A stretch of 64,000 nt of DNA from Lunularia cruciata (lineage: Eukaryota; Streptophyta; Marchantiopsida; Lunulariales; Lunulariaceae): the NCBI GenBank assembly GCA_948567375.1, contig OX419761.1, forward strand, positions 15,068,501 to 15,132,500, given 5' to 3'. The translations under genes and the position numbers were made by a program. The notes below the pieces were generated by a model. That model worked only from the letters and a program-made list of their open reading frames with translations. It was not told where the DNA came from and did no database searches. Of this stretch, positions 21,282 through 34,001 are shown one piece after another; positions within the stretch are counted from its first letter, which is position 1, and every line of letters begins with the position of its first letter.

Positions 21282-24141
21282 CTATCTTCTATGATGCATC
21301 TTCAACTTATCATGGTTAATCCTATCAAAGTGTCTTCTTCCCAACTCCTTGAGATTATGGGTGTAATTGCCCCACATCTTTTCCACAATGAAAGGTCCAA
21401 AGTACTTAGGCAAAAACTTCTTTTGCACTCTCTTGAATCGAATGGAATCAAACAACATTACCCAATCACCTTCTTTGAAAGGCTCCACCTTCTTCTTGCC
21501 TTGCCTTTTGTCATAGCTCTCCTTTTTTTTCCTTTGGGCTTGCTCTGCTTGAACCATATCAATTGCTATTGCCTCTTCCAACTCCATGAGTTGATCTTTC
21601 CTTGACTTCTTTGCATCACCTCCTTGTGCTTTCTTCAATCTCCTACAAATGCTTTGGAAGGTAGGAAGATCAAAGTAAATAGGTAAGGTAGACTCAATAC
21701 TATATATCAATTGAAATGGTTGGAAGAGGTGGAAGTCTGTATGGTTGTCCTATACTCCCATAAAATTGCATGAATCCTCTTGTCTTGATGATGTTTAGCC
21801 CCTTCTATTTTTGCATCTTTGGCCAACATCATGCACAAGGTCTGATTGGTTCTCTCTGCCAAGCCATTGGAACTTGGCTTATAGGATGTAGTTACTCTAT
21901 GTGTGATAGAGATATGTCATAGTATGGTTGAAATGATGCTTTCTGTAAACTCGCCTCCTCTATAAGAAACCAAATCCAAAAGGGCATCCAAAACCTAGTG
22001 ATAATGCATTGATAAAGAAATCTACCCACTTCATCTTCTTTCTTGTCCCTGAATGGTCTAACCTCAAGCCACTTGGTAAGGTAATTAGTAACTATCACAA
22101 TGTACTGATTGTTCCTTGGGGTTCTATTGAGAGGACCTACAAAATCAATTCATCACTTCTCAAAAGGTCCTAGCAAAAGAATTGATCTAAGTGGTGGAGT
22201 GGACATAGACTTTCTAGCAAAGCTTGACAAACATGACAAGTTTTGCAATAATCAAGACAATCCTTGAAAGTTCCTCTCCAATGGTAACTTGCATCTAGAA
22301 TCTTGAAAGCAGTCACTTTTCTTGCAAAGTATCCCCCACACATTAAACTTTCATGAAACTCCTTTGTGAGTAAGATAGACTCTTCCTTACCCATTGCTCT
22401 TCAAAGTAGACCATCTGCTCCTTGGTGAAAAAGAATATCCTCCACCATTGTGTAAGGTCTAGATCTTGCTGCAAGGGCCTTCCTCTCCCTTACATGCATC
22501 CCTTCTTGATAGTTACATTGTGTCACAAAATCCACAATCTCCTTGTACTCCATTGGAACCTTTTGAGTGATTGAGATTTTCATGAGCTTCTCATCCAGGA
22601 AGGAATCATCCATTGGCTCATCTCCATCATGATCATAGGCTCCAGATAACAAATCCACATTTTCATATTTCTTCCCTAGCCTATCCTCAATGGTGTAATC
22701 ATACTCAAACAAGAGTATCATCCATCTTTCTAGTCTCCCTTCCACATTAGGCTTGTTGAAGATGTACGTCAAAGCTTTGTCATCTATGATAATGGTGGCT
22801 TTCACTCCAATCAAGTAATATCTAAACTTCTTGAGACCAAAGATCACTACCAACCCTTCTCTCTCCATGACAGAGTAGTTCTTTTCTACTAAAACAATTT
22901 GCCTACTAGCATAAGCTATTGGATAATCATGCCCATCTTGATCTAATTGACTAAGAGTACATCTTATAGCTACATTAGAAGCATCAGTATAGAAGATGAA
23001 AGGCTTACTCCGATCAAGTTTAGCAAGAATTGGAGCTACAACAAGGGTTTGCTTGACCTCTTCAAAAGCTTTGAGAGCTTCCTTGTCCTCCAAAATCACC
23101 ATGTATTCTACACCCTTCTTCATGTAGATGGTTAATGCATAAGCCTTGTTGAAAAATGAGAAGATGAACCTTTTATAGTACCCAACCATCCCCAAGAATT
23201 GGTGTAACTTTGTCAAGCTCAAAGGAATGGAAGGTCTGAGATTTTTCTCACCTTCTCAAGATCAAGTGCTATTCCATCCTTGGAGATGATGTGCCCCAAA
23301 AGTACACCTTCTTCACATCCAAAAATGCATTTCTCTAGGTTGAGTGATGCATTTGCCTCATCCAAGTGTTGCAAGACTTTGATTAGATGCTCAAAGTGCT
23401 CTTCCTTGCTCCCAAAGACACAAAATTCATCAATGAAGTCTCTCACAAATTTCCCAATGAAAGGTTCAAATACCTTGTTCATGAATTGTTGAAATGTGGC
23501 TAGAGCATTGCAAACCCCAGAGGTATGACCTTGAAAATGTAAGTTCTCCAAGGTGTGGTGAATATGATGAGTTGTTGATGCTCTGGTACAATCTTGATTT
23601 GGTTATATCCACTTTAACTATCTCCAAAATTGTACTTCTCATGACCTGTAATCTCCTCCAAGATCTCATCAATGAATGGCAAAGGATAACAGTCCTTCTT
23701 AGTAACAACATTAAGCTTCTTGTAATCCACACATACCCAAAGCTTGCCATTCTTTTTCTTCACAATCACAATGGGAGACACTCATTCCAAATTCTCCACC
23801 TCAAGGATAAGTTTGGCTCCCTTGAGCTTATCAATCTCCTCCTTCACTACCAAAGATATTGGTGGGCTAATGTGATGTTGCTTTTGGTGGATTGGTCTTG
23901 CATATGACTCCACCTCAATCTTGTGCTCCTCCAAGGTGACTTCCTTTAGATCCTTGTAACGGAAAGCAAACACATGGATGAACTTGTAGAGAATCTCCTC
24001 AAATGTCATCGTCTCCTCCTTTGTAACATTTGAACTATACTTGAGAGTAGATAACTTCCTTTCTATCTCCTCAAGTGTCAACAATGATTTATTTGGGTCC
24101 TTCAAAACTGTTGGCTTAGGTACAAAATCCATAGCACACAA
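21282..24141 (-). pseudogene. Element 2 pol: RT, RNase H, integrase
   Basis: Read from right to left. The pre-RT segment is 23782-24141. RT palm is at 23219-23551, with FIDE at 23426-23437 where FIDD is expected. The RT connection and a long RNase H ORF are at 22401-23222 (LHQFLGMVGYYKRFI, then FIFYTDASNVAI, EREGLVVIFGLKKFRYYL and YENVDLLS). The integrase H2C2 region is at 22170-22394 (HESLMCGGYFA, CHVCQ) and the core at 21892-22098. The integrase C-terminal part is at 21282-21710 (KEGDWVMLFDS, KFLPKYFGPFIVEKMW). The ORFs are separated by stops or frame changes, and the RT active site appears altered. It is better preserved than the element 1 pol. Confidence 0.88.
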
Positions 24142-24490
24142 AGGATCATCTTTGAATCAGATTTAGATTTATCCTCATCCGTGGAAGTCTCCTCCTCCAT
24201 GCTTGTGTCCACACACATGAAGCTCCTTCTTCAAAATCTGATTCCCAATAATTAGAAGATGGTGTATCTGAATGTGAAGTGTTGTTGGTGTTAGTCATAA
24301 GAAGTATGACTCTATGGTTTGATGGCCCAATCCTTGAGTGCCCTTTGTGCCATCAATCAGTTGTGCGTGTTTCTCTCAACCATGACCTCCCAAGAAGTAC
24401 ATCATAGCTTGAATCCTTCAAGACTTGGAAAGTCATGAGATTTTGAATTCCCATAATTGAAACTATCACCTTATCCATCACCCCTACTGG

Positions 24491-25914
24491 TCAAACTTGT
24501 TGCTTGTTTACCATACCCATCACAAATATTAGAGGTCTAGAGTGTATCATAACCAACTTCTTTATCAACCATTCTGACATGGCATTCACTATTGGTCCTC
24601 CATCAACCAATGCATCCTTGATGTTGTGACCATTCACTCTCACATCAATCTTGGAGGCATATTCACAAGCCTCCCATGGTGTTGGTTTGGCATCCACCAC
24701 CCTCATTGATACAAGAGCTTTTTCCTTCTTCTTCCTCTTGCTTCTTCCTCTTGCTTCTTCTTGTAGAACTAAAAACACCTCTAAGCTCCTTTCTCAAGGT
24801 AGGGTTCAAAGCAATCAATTGGCCCATTGTGATGTTAGTCTTGTAACTACCAACATCCTCCACCACATTGTAGTTCCATTGTTGCTTGGAGATCAAGAAG
24901 TCCTCCATCCCCAACTTCTTTCTTGGAGTCTTTGTTGTTGATGGTGTTGAGGTGTGATTGCTCCTAGTAGACATAGGAGTAAATCCTTGAGAAGAGTGCA
25001 CATCCTTTACAAAAAAACCTCTCTTCTTCTCTTGTGCCAAAAGCTCCAAATTAAGACTCTTGGAGTTTGAGCACTCTCCCTTCTCATACTTGCTCTCAAC
25101 CACATCTATAGATTTTATCCCTTTACCTTTGTTTGGATTAGGAGCCACTTGGGTTTCATTTCCTCCCTCTTTCCCTCTATTGGCTCCCTCATAACCCCTT
25201 CCTCCATACTAAGTAGAATTTAGGCAATTCCTTTGGATATGGCCTCTTCCACCACAACCAAAACAATTTCTCTCATTGAAATTGTTGGTTGGTTGGCCTC
25301 CTCTATATGGATAACTTCCATAACTCCTAGGCCCTCTCCATACATTCTGATCCACCTCTCTTTTCTCCCATAGTTGCACTACATTGATCTTGAGATCTAC
25401 AAGTTGGTTAGTGATGGTTTGAAGTGGATCCTTTGGTAGAGGTGCAAGAACTAGAGCAACTACTACTTGTGATGCAACTCTTGCCATCTAAGTATCAAAG
25501 TTCCACCATACTTGTAACCTTGAGGAGGATGCACAACCTCTTCACCACCAAATCACTCTCATCCCCTTCCAAACTCTCATCCATACAAATTGCAATCTTG
25601 ATAGCTTCAACCTTGGAAGAAGGTTTCTCATATCTCACCTTGCTTCTAATTTGTGGTCTCAATTGTCCCAAAAATTTCTTAATGAGCATGGCCTCTATGC
25701 CAATCATAGTAGTCTCCATATCATCCACACCCTTCCTCAATACTATGCAAAATCTGGACTCTAACCTTTCTACTCTTTCCATATAGACTTTCACTTTCTC
25801 TCCATCTCCTTGCTTGAGAAAGGTAACCTCACTCATTAATCTATCATAACTCTCATCTGGAAGAAATTTCTCTATGATTGTTGAAGTCAAACTCTCCCAA
25901 GACTCTTCTTGCAC
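24491..25914 (-). pseudogene. Element 2 gag and aspartic protease
   Basis: The gag body at 25495-25914 carries ESWESLTSTIIEKFLP, then VKVYMERVERLESRF and KKFLGQLRPQIRSKV, typical of the retrotransposon gag fold. The nucleocapsid part at 25209-25487 has a perfect CCHC knuckle, CFGCGGRGHIQRNC. A basic linker is at 24663-25148. The protease at 24491-24778 has INVRVNGHNIKDALVDGG, where DGG takes the place of the D(S/T)G active-site motif, as in many plant gypsy elements. Stops break the frame between these blocks. Confidence 0.82.
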
Positions 25915-26333
25915 ATCTCTCTTTTCTCTCTTTTGGTATTCTTACTCATACCGTGTAAGTGTTGCATCCTCAAAGAAATCCAGTAATAATGAGGCCCACT
26001 CATTCTTCATCTTCTCATTGTTTCTTATCTAAGTTCTCTTGAAGTCTCTCACAAAGACCTCCACATCTTCTCCATCCTTGCCAAGGAAAACAAGAAGTTT
26101 CCTCATCTTAACTCCTCACTATCTTTCTTTTCTCTCAATTCTTTTTTCTTTTCTCTCATTCTGTAATTGATAAAGGATATACATGATTAACACCATTTGA
26201 GAGTAATCCATCCTAGTGAACACCAAAGGTTCAAGTTGCTCCAAGATTTCTATAGCAATATCAAATCCTAAAGTGCATATTAATCAAACTCTCATGGATA
26301 GTTTATCTATAAATTGAAAGATTATCTCCATCA

Positions 26334-26807
26334 CTAATCTTGAGAACTAATTGATGAAGGTGATTGTATTTCTATAGCTATACTAAGAATATCTCCAAGA
26401 TCCTTCACCAAAGTCTCCAAAAGTTCTTTTACTTCACTATACTCATGTTCTTTTGGAAGTCTTTTCACTCCACAAACCTCACACAACTCTCTGGTCTTAG
26501 ATCTTCTCTCTCCCAATCTTGGTGAAGAAGGTCTAACATGCAAACCAAAGTCAAGTAAGCCTCTCCTTTCTCTCAACCTCTTGCTCTCAAAGGTCAATGG
26601 ACATGAACTTGCCTTATGACCCTTCTCTTTACATAAAAAGCACTTAGACTCACTCTTTCCTCCAAGTGATGTAAGTTTTTGGATCCTCTCAACACTTTCT
26701 TCAAATTCTATTCTAAACTCTCTTTTCATCAAATCTACTCCTACAATCAACTCAAACCCTTGGGGAACCTTGCATAGTCTCAATATCCATTCTTGGTGAC
26801 TCTTCAT
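26334..26807 (-). CDS. Extra zinc-knuckle ORF between LTR and gag of element 2
   Basis: An ORF of 157 codons upstream of gag on the same strand. It contains a perfect CCHC knuckle, CFLCKEKGHKASSCP (residues about 55-69), a basic stretch RLRERRG, and a second Cys pair in CEVCGVKRLPKEHEY. The C-terminal third is acidic and Leu-rich. Gypsy elements normally have one nucleocapsid knuckle at the end of gag, and this element already has it at 25209-25487. This could be a second nucleic-acid-binding protein, a duplicated and displaced gag end, or a captured fragment. It may be a relic; expression is unknown. Confidence 0.45.
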   Translation of the reverse strand: MKSHQEWILRLCKVPQGFELIVGVDLMKREFRIEFEESVERIQKLTSLGGKSESKCFLCKEKGHKASSCPLTFESKRLRERRGLLDFGLHVRPSSPRLGERRSKTRELCEVCGVKRLPKEHEYSEVKELLETLVKDLGDILSIAIEIQSPSSISSQD

Positions 26808-27676
26808 GTTCCCAAGATGAGTCTAAACATTCAAACATACTTTTTGTTGCTCTCATACTCCTCATGCATGAGATCTCAACTCAATAGGATTGACCTCTCC
26901 TCACAATGTCTCTCAAATCTCTCAAATGGTACGTCAAAGTCCTCTAAAATTTTGCACACTTGATCAAAACTCTAGGGTATCTCTTCTTGCAAAATGTTAG
27001 ATTTTTTTATCAAGCCAATTGGCCTAGGACCTTTGTATTCAACACGCATATTTCATATTTGGTCCAAAAACCACCTCCCTCACTTTACAAACTCATAACT
27101 CTCTACGCAAGAATGATCTCTATTTAGTTTTTATGTCAATAGGTAAAATACCATACACTGAATTTTCTTGGAAATTTTTTTAATAATCACTAAAAATTGA
27201 AGAAATGGTAGACTCTATATAATTTTTCAAAGAGCATATAGTTGTGGGAGTACTTTACCATATCAATTAAAAAAAATTTCTAGCCTAGTGCACATAGTAG
27301 CTCTCATAATAATTCCAAGTGTGTTAACTGAAAAACAACCCAAGCTATCATGTATGAAAATTTCAAATCTAGATCTCAAACTTGAGATTTTGCCTAAAAT
27401 CACCTCAATCCCCAAAATCTACAATCCATCTTACACAATCTCTCCAAATTCTCTCATGTGTACAAGATGTATAAAACCTCATAAAAATATAATAATGAAC
27501 TATAGGGTATACAAATAGGTCCAAGTTCTTTAACATAAGTTTAGCTCTCTCCTCCCCTAATGTTCTCTCCAAGTGAGCTCTCATAGCCTCCTTTTGTCTA
27601 ATATAGAATTGTATGCGGAACATTATCTTGCCTTTTAGAGAAGTTTTGATAATAGATCCCAAAATATGAGCCAACA

Positions 27677-28353
27677 TGTCTCTCACTCAAGACAAACCTC
27701 TTATGGCTATTATGGTAGTGCACCATGGACTAAGAAGGCAAAAAACCCCAACTCCATCATATTTCTCCAAGACTAACACTCCAAGACTCAAGACACTGCT
27801 CACTAGAGAACTCAATGAGAGAGAGATAATTGCAAATGAAAGGATAATCAGTACCTCCTCACCCTAGTTTATATACTTGTGAAATAACTATGCACTAAAG
27901 TTACTATTTATCATGATAACTCAAGTTATTAGGCTAAAAGTCAAATAAAGTCAAAAAGTATAAATGAATATACATCCACATTGGCATATTCTACTAAGCT
28001 TGTGATCTTATCTTGACCTAACCACTAAGTCAAGGATTCCTTCACATGGGCTATCCTTGGACTATAGAAGAATCCAAAACAAAAAGGCTTGCAGGCCCAA
28101 GAGTTCTCAACTCTATCCTCAAAGCCAAACACCTAAGAATAATACCAAGTCAACACACTAGAATCAGAAATAGAGATGCTCATCTTTTCCACTTCCTCTA
28201 AAGTAAGGTCCCCTCTATCTTAGCTATGACCAACTTTAGCTAATCATTACTGATGTAGAACCATTCTTTATCTACATAAATAATATCTCTCAAGTACTTG
28301 TAATACCAAGCTAAATATCAAAATACCCCACGCATGCATAAATGGGTGTTACA
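27677..28353 (-). repeat. 5' LTR of gypsy element 2
   Basis: About 677 bp, partner of 20617-21233. A local segment near 27700-27750 ('ttatggctattatggtagtgcacc') is absent from the other LTR and accounts for much of the length difference. TATATAAAC lies at 27867-27875 on the minus strand. I found no clear tRNA primer match beside it. Confidence 0.82.
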
Positions 28354-28659
28354 CAATAGTGAAAGTGTGATAGTGGATCTCACCATGTAGTCAGTACCCA
28401 AAACATAAAATCTGACCGTCAGAAAAGCAGTCTATGAGTAATTGCCAAAATACCTCTAACTATTATCATTGCTACTCCAATGTTTGAGCAATCTAGATAC
28501 AAAGCTACAAATGGCGTGACAGTTTTTGTGCATATACACATTGCTACACAACATACATCATTGTCAAGACAACACACTATAGAAGCACAACTCACATATA
28601 AGTCATACATGAATTCTAAAGTACCACAATTGGCCCCCAAGTTAGCGGTTTGGTCCTTC

Positions 28660-31600
28660 TAACTCCAAATAGCCATCTACTCCAAATATATGGTATACCC
28701 TATGGTGGGCAAAAGATCAAGAGTTCAGGTGCTATCTATCCCCATCATTAGTTGCATGTCTACAATCTATACCATATAAATGATGAACTAGCTATAGGTC
28801 AAGTACATCTAGGACATAACCACTATCCTTGAGGAACCACTGTTTGGGAAGGAGTCATACATACCATCCTCTTGAAGAGCTATCACACACTAACATAGTA
28901 GTAGCTCCACTAGAAGAGCCACATAACATACACTACAAGCTTGCATGTACAAGTGCCAAGCTTGGGTCTATAGTACCACTCAACATTTGGGAGGTGGCAT
29001 GGCACACAATTGCACACATGATCCTTCTAAACAACACCATCACATCCTTCCAACACAAGGACTCCAGATTGTAGAACCTCACACACTCTCAAGATAATAT
29101 GGCTTGTAAAAACATCAAGCACCATCAGTGCTGTTTGTTGTGTTTTACATAGTCACCTGGATGAAATTGATAGATTCAACATCTATAACTTCCTCCTCAA
29201 ATAGTAGCATTGCATAAGCTATCCTTATGTTGGGCAATCACCAAGTTCTCAAATGCCATTGGCATCACTCTCCAAAAGATCTTTGCTCGTTGAGAACATG
29301 TGCTCATCCATACATCTAGATCATCTAAGTCCAACACTACAATAGCATCTCAACAAATGGTTGCAAGTTAATCTGAATCTTGTCTATAGAGTAGAAAGTA
29401 AAGAGAGAAGGATGCTAAATAGGCTTGATGGTTGAACCAATAGCTAATGGCCAACCAAGGTAATTGTAGATCTCAATTTCCCAAGTGGCCTCTCTGCAAA
29501 CCATACTTCCAAACTCCTCTCTTCACTAAACCACTCTCTCTACTAAGCCATCTTCCTTAGGGTGATCTTGGGAGGTAGTATAATGATCAAACAAAGCCTT
29601 GTCACGCAACACTTGAAATTCCCTAAAGAACTCTATACCTTGATTGGTCAAAACCTCAATTGGTGCACCAAAAGGACTGAGAACCCGATCAAGGAACAAG
29701 TCAGCTGTCCCTTCACTAGACTTGTTAAGAAGTGTTGCCAACTCAATCCACTTGGAGAAGTGTTGCCAACTCAATCCACTTGGAGAAGTGCTCCAACATC
29801 ACCAAAATATTCTGATGATGTTTCACAATCAACGGTAAAGGTCAAACAAAGTCCAAACTCTAATAGTGATCCAATCCCATGGTAAGTAATGGATGCAATT
29901 CTGGCATAGGAGAAGTGAATGATGCTCTAACTTGGTCACAAACCACACATCGTGCAAAAAAAATTTGTACATTGGTCTGCATACCACACCACCAATAATG
30001 ACTTTGGAGTAAGCTATATGTACGCTTTACTCCAAAATATCCTTACTCCTCATGAGTATGATAAACCAATTGTGGTCTCTGAAATGGAAGTGGTACTACT
30101 TGCACTCTACCATCTTCCCATGCACAAGAAAGGTGTTTGCTCTCCAATTTGAACCGCCTGGCTTGTTGAAGAACATGGTCTCTCTCCTTGGCCCCAATTG
30201 TGCCACCCACAACACCATTACAAAGATAGTCTATCACTAAGACATCATCATGAATATCTCTCTAAATTGTACCACTATTTCCACTCTTTGGATCTGTGAC
30301 CTTAGTAACTCTTCTTGTATGCGTTGAGAGAGATACCACCAAAGCCTCAAAAAATATATAGAGAAAAGTAGATGCATGCCAACTTGGCACCATCTCCTCA
30401 TCAATCTCCCCATGCCAACGTGCTTTGGTCTAATCCAACTGGTTGGGACATAGGTTTCTACAAAACCCATCTCTATCACGGTTCACCACTCCAAGTATAT
30501 GAATAACCATGAAATCATACTCCTATAAAATCAGAGCCCATTGTTCAAGCTTCCCTAAAGCTTGTCAAACTCCATCAACCACTTTAGTGGTTGATAATCA
30601 GTGATGAGAATAAAAGGGTTACCAAATACATAACATCTAAAATGTGCTATTGCCCAAACTACTACCAAGCATTCTCCTTCATATGAACTATACTTTGCTT
30701 CCATTGAATTGTTGGAATGACTAACATAAGCCACCACAAACTCCTTTTCCTCATCATCATGTTGGGTGAGCATTGCTCCAAGCCCCAATATACTCCAATC
30801 AATGTGAACTTGAAATGGTTGTCCTCTGATTGGTCTCCTCAAAATAGGAGTAGATGTCAACTTCTCTTTGAGCCCTACAAAAGCTCTCTCTTGCTCATCT
30901 TCCTAACATCACTCCTGCATAAGCTTGGTCAGCTTTGTCAAGGCCTTGGCAATGGCATTAAATCCTCTAACATAGCGGTGATAGAATTTCACCAACCCAA
31001 GGAATGCTTGCACTCTGCTCACATGCATAGGCCAAGGAATACAAAAAATAGCCTCCACCTTGGTTTGCTGAACACCAAGTCCTCCAAGGTAGATAGTGTG
31101 ACCCAAATACTCAACCTGCTCATGGAAAAACCTACACTTCTCAGGATGTTATTTGAATCCATAAGATCTCAACCTCTCAAACACCTCCAACAAATGTCTC
31201 TCATGCTCCTCCACCATAGACCTATAGACCAAAATATCATCAATATAACACCAAGCAAAATCCAATCTAGCTAGGATCCTGTCCATGACCCTCTGGAACT
31301 CAATAGAAGCATTCTTTAACCCAAATGGTAAGAATCTCCATCAATATAACACATCCTTGCCATGAGGATCAATAGTCCAAAATGTTATCTTGGACTTATC
31401 TTCCTCCTTGATCAGCAGCTGATGATATCTTACTCAAAGATCCAAAGTACTAAGGACCTTTGCAAGCCCAATTGCATCAAAGATCTCTTTTGATGTATGC
31501 ATGGCATACCAATCAGCCCTAGTCTATTGGTTGATAGGATGGTAATCTCCACACATCCACCTATCTGTGTAGTTGCCATACATATCCTTCTTGGTTGGCA

Positions 31601-31901
31601 TCACTATAGCTAATGCATACTCTCCATGTAAAATCTCTACCAAACCAACCTCAAAAAGGTCACTGCTTTGGCTCTGAATCAATGCTCTCTCCATGTCACT
31701 ATATCAATAGGGATGTTAGAAAATTGGTGTATCGCTAGTCAACTTAATTCGTATACCAAGTCCTTTTAGACCACCTAAATCCTTCATATTGAAGGCAAAA
31801 CAACTTGTGTAGCTCCTAAAGAACCTCCAAACTCTCCATCTTTCCTCTCTTGTAAGCTTGGGCCCATGATCTGGCTCCCAAGTATCCTCTATGACTATCA
31901 T
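28660..31901 (-). pseudogene. Element 3 pol: RT, RNase H, integrase
   Basis: Read from right to left. The pre-RT segment is 31716-31901 (REERWRVWRFFRSYTSCFAF). RT keeps an intact YIDD box at 31236-31247, followed by HERHLLEVFERLRSYGFK; the RT connection is at 30909-31106 (FLGHTIYLGG-type, VQAFLGLVKFYHRYV). RNase H is at 30555-30860 (VHIDWSILGLGAML, SSYEGECLVVVWAI, ITDYQPLKWL). The integrase zinc domain (CVVCDQVR) is near 29940-30060. The integrase core (HFSKWIELATLL, LTNQGIEFF, ERVV) is at 29526-29774, with the usual D-N/R-G motif read as NQG. A 28-bp tandem duplication at 29728-29783 shifts the frame inside the core. Not functional. Confidence 0.85.
29728..29790. repeat. 28-bp perfect tandem duplication in element 3 integrase
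   Basis: Two identical 28-bp units, 29728-29755 and 29756-29783, are followed by the first 7 bases of a third. As 28 is not a multiple of three, the duplication shifts the integrase frame right after the ELATLL segment and leads to an early stop. The identity of the units points to a recent event. Confidence 0.95.
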
Positions 31902-33152
31902 AGGAATGGAAGATGTATTGACTGGCTGCTACATTGGACCCTTGGGAGCAATAGTGTCATGCTCCTAACCACTAAAGGTCCCAACCTTAGTGTGAAAAAC
32001 TCCCTCTGATCTAGCTACAAGCTCCATATGTCATCTAGTTGCATCCAAAGTAGACCAAGTGTGTAATCCAAGTAGCCCATGCTCACTTGGATGGACTCCT
32101 ACCAGACCACTCTCCCTAGTAGCCACTAGTTGTGTCCCAAGAATACCATCCCCATATGGTCCATTGCCCCTAACATGTGCATGAATTGTCTTGATAGGCA
32201 TAGGGCTCACAAGTGTCCAAGTGGTGATGCTTATCAAGCATATCCTACGTTGCTCTACCAAGCCAAGGCTCACAATCCAGGTCAGACAGTTCAGGTCTAT
32301 AGCCTGACCTAACACTTGATGCTTGGATGCCTCTCACATTATTGGAACACTAGTAATACCAGTGCAAAAACCCATTGCATGCTCTCTCTCTCATCAGCAT
32401 TGGGCTCCACCAATTGTTATAACTATGAGTCCCAAGCCATACCAGGACCTCCCTCTTGAAAAGCATGAGAGCATAAGAAACTCATAAGTGTGGGAAAGCG
32501 GCTCTAGGCTATCTAAACTAGGTTCACCACAACCATATATGACCTATCAGCCACTACCACCATTTAAGATTTGTGCCCAACATCCAAGATGTCATCAACA
32601 ATGATGGGGTCTAGTCATCGAATCCCATCATAAGCACGTTGTAGAACCTTTATGGGTAAGAGGTTCATCCACCAAAGACGCAGATGATGAACTCGTGATC
32701 CCATTCTGGTTGCATCTAACAACATGGTAGGTCCCATCCAAGAATGGACCTAATGCATACTCACCACCACTCGGGTGCAAGAATCACCCATCAAATGGAC
32801 GTTCCCAAAAGGTAAGCTAGAGAAATGGACTGATGAACCAAGAGATGTCATAATATCTATAACATCTTCCAAAACACACCAGAACGTGGATCCCAAAGAC
32901 CCAAACCTTGGCCAGCATGTGTTTGTCCCTAACATGGCCATCAAAAATCACTAAATAATAGGCCCATGTCTCTCCAGATCATGCACCCCCAGCAAGGAAA
33001 TATCTATTGGTAGGGCTTTTTGGTAACCCTTAATTGTTGACATCAATAATAACTCAAGGTACAATAGGCCAAGTGTGCCATATGATGTAGAGAGACTTGC
33101 TTAGCAATATCATCTCTCTCTACATGCAAGTACGTCTATAGTTGTATACCCA

Positions 33153-34001
33153 TGTAATACTCTGAGGACATGAAAAGAGAGAAAACAAAGATTTCACACT
33201 CAAAACAATCGATGCCCCAAAGGAGCACCTTCTCTTTATTATATAGACAAAGAGGATCTCCTCCAAGGAAGCTCCACCATAGGATTAGAGACACAGATAG
33301 GTGACATGTCAGCAAGCTCCACCCTTGGATTACTTACTTGGATGGGTGACATGTCTGGTCTAGGTCCTATCTGGTTGGTCAAACAAGCTTTGACCAGAGA
33401 GAATCTTTTAGTGAATCTTCCTGTAGGAATCTCATAATCACGTGAGTAAGGTACCATTCAAAAGCTCTCAATGAGACAAAGCAGGGAGAAGGGAAGGTTA
33501 GCCTTTCCTCTATTGGGGGGAATCTGCACATTTTTGAGGCCTAATTCATCCGTTTAGGCCTCTGAAATTGCCTTCAAAGATTTCAAGCATTTTATGGTTC
33601 CTACTCTATTAGTAGAAGTCGCCTTTTGGTGATACTTCTTTCTGATCTGTTTAATCCATCATGTGTAACATCCTTTCAGATGTTACCAAACCAATTCTCA
33701 CCTTTAAATCATATGTCTAGCTATTGGTTCTAAGGTTCTCAAGTCTATTTTGGTTTTTGCCTTATTAGTAGAAGTACTCTTTTGGTGATACTTGTATCTT
33801 ATCTATTTTAACTATCATGCTTGGGTAGCATAACTGAGTATATTGACTAGTATTCCTAAAAATGCAATCCATAATTTTAATACAACAATAAATTTTATTT
33901 TTTAAAATATAGACTTAATATTTTTGGGGGCATAACATCATTCTAGATGTTACCAAACCAAATTTCACATCTAGATCATATGGCTGGCTCTTGGTATTAC
34001 A
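33153..34001 (-). mobile_element. Solo LTR of the fourth family, minus orientation
   Basis: 849 bp with matching termini TGTAATAC...GTATTACA and a perfect 5-bp target duplication ACCCA (33148-33152 and 34002-34006). It is the inverted relative of 17299-18014: the same ~180-bp subrepeats (33590-34001) and TATATAATAAAGAG at about 33232-33245 on the minus strand. It carries an AT-rich insertion of about 110 bp near 33823-33935 that the other copy lacks. It lies between protease and RT of element 3 and has no internal domain. Confidence 0.9.

Larger units (their letters stand above)
20617..28353 (-). mobile_element. Ty3/gypsy retrotransposon, element 2 (defective, nested in element 3)
   Basis: A minus-strand element with LTRs about 20617-21233 and 27677-28353, sharing long blocks such as 'caagactcaagaca.tgctcactagagaactcaa' and 'gtgatcttatcttgacctaaccactaagtcaagg'. 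On the minus strand both start TGTAACA. The other edge (TGTCTCTC) is uncertain by up to ~25 bp, and the flanks (CAACC/CAATA) are not a clean duplication. Both LTRs keep a TATA box (GTATAAAATAGGG at 20754-20766; TATATAAAC at 27867-27875). The interior reads an extra zinc-knuckle ORF, gag, protease, RT, RNase H and integrase on the minus strand. Long ORFs survive, but all are interrupted. Confidence 0.85.

Noticed and set aside
30717-31274. 185-codon plus-strand ORF
   Set aside because: Antisense shadow of the RNase H and RT coding of element 3.
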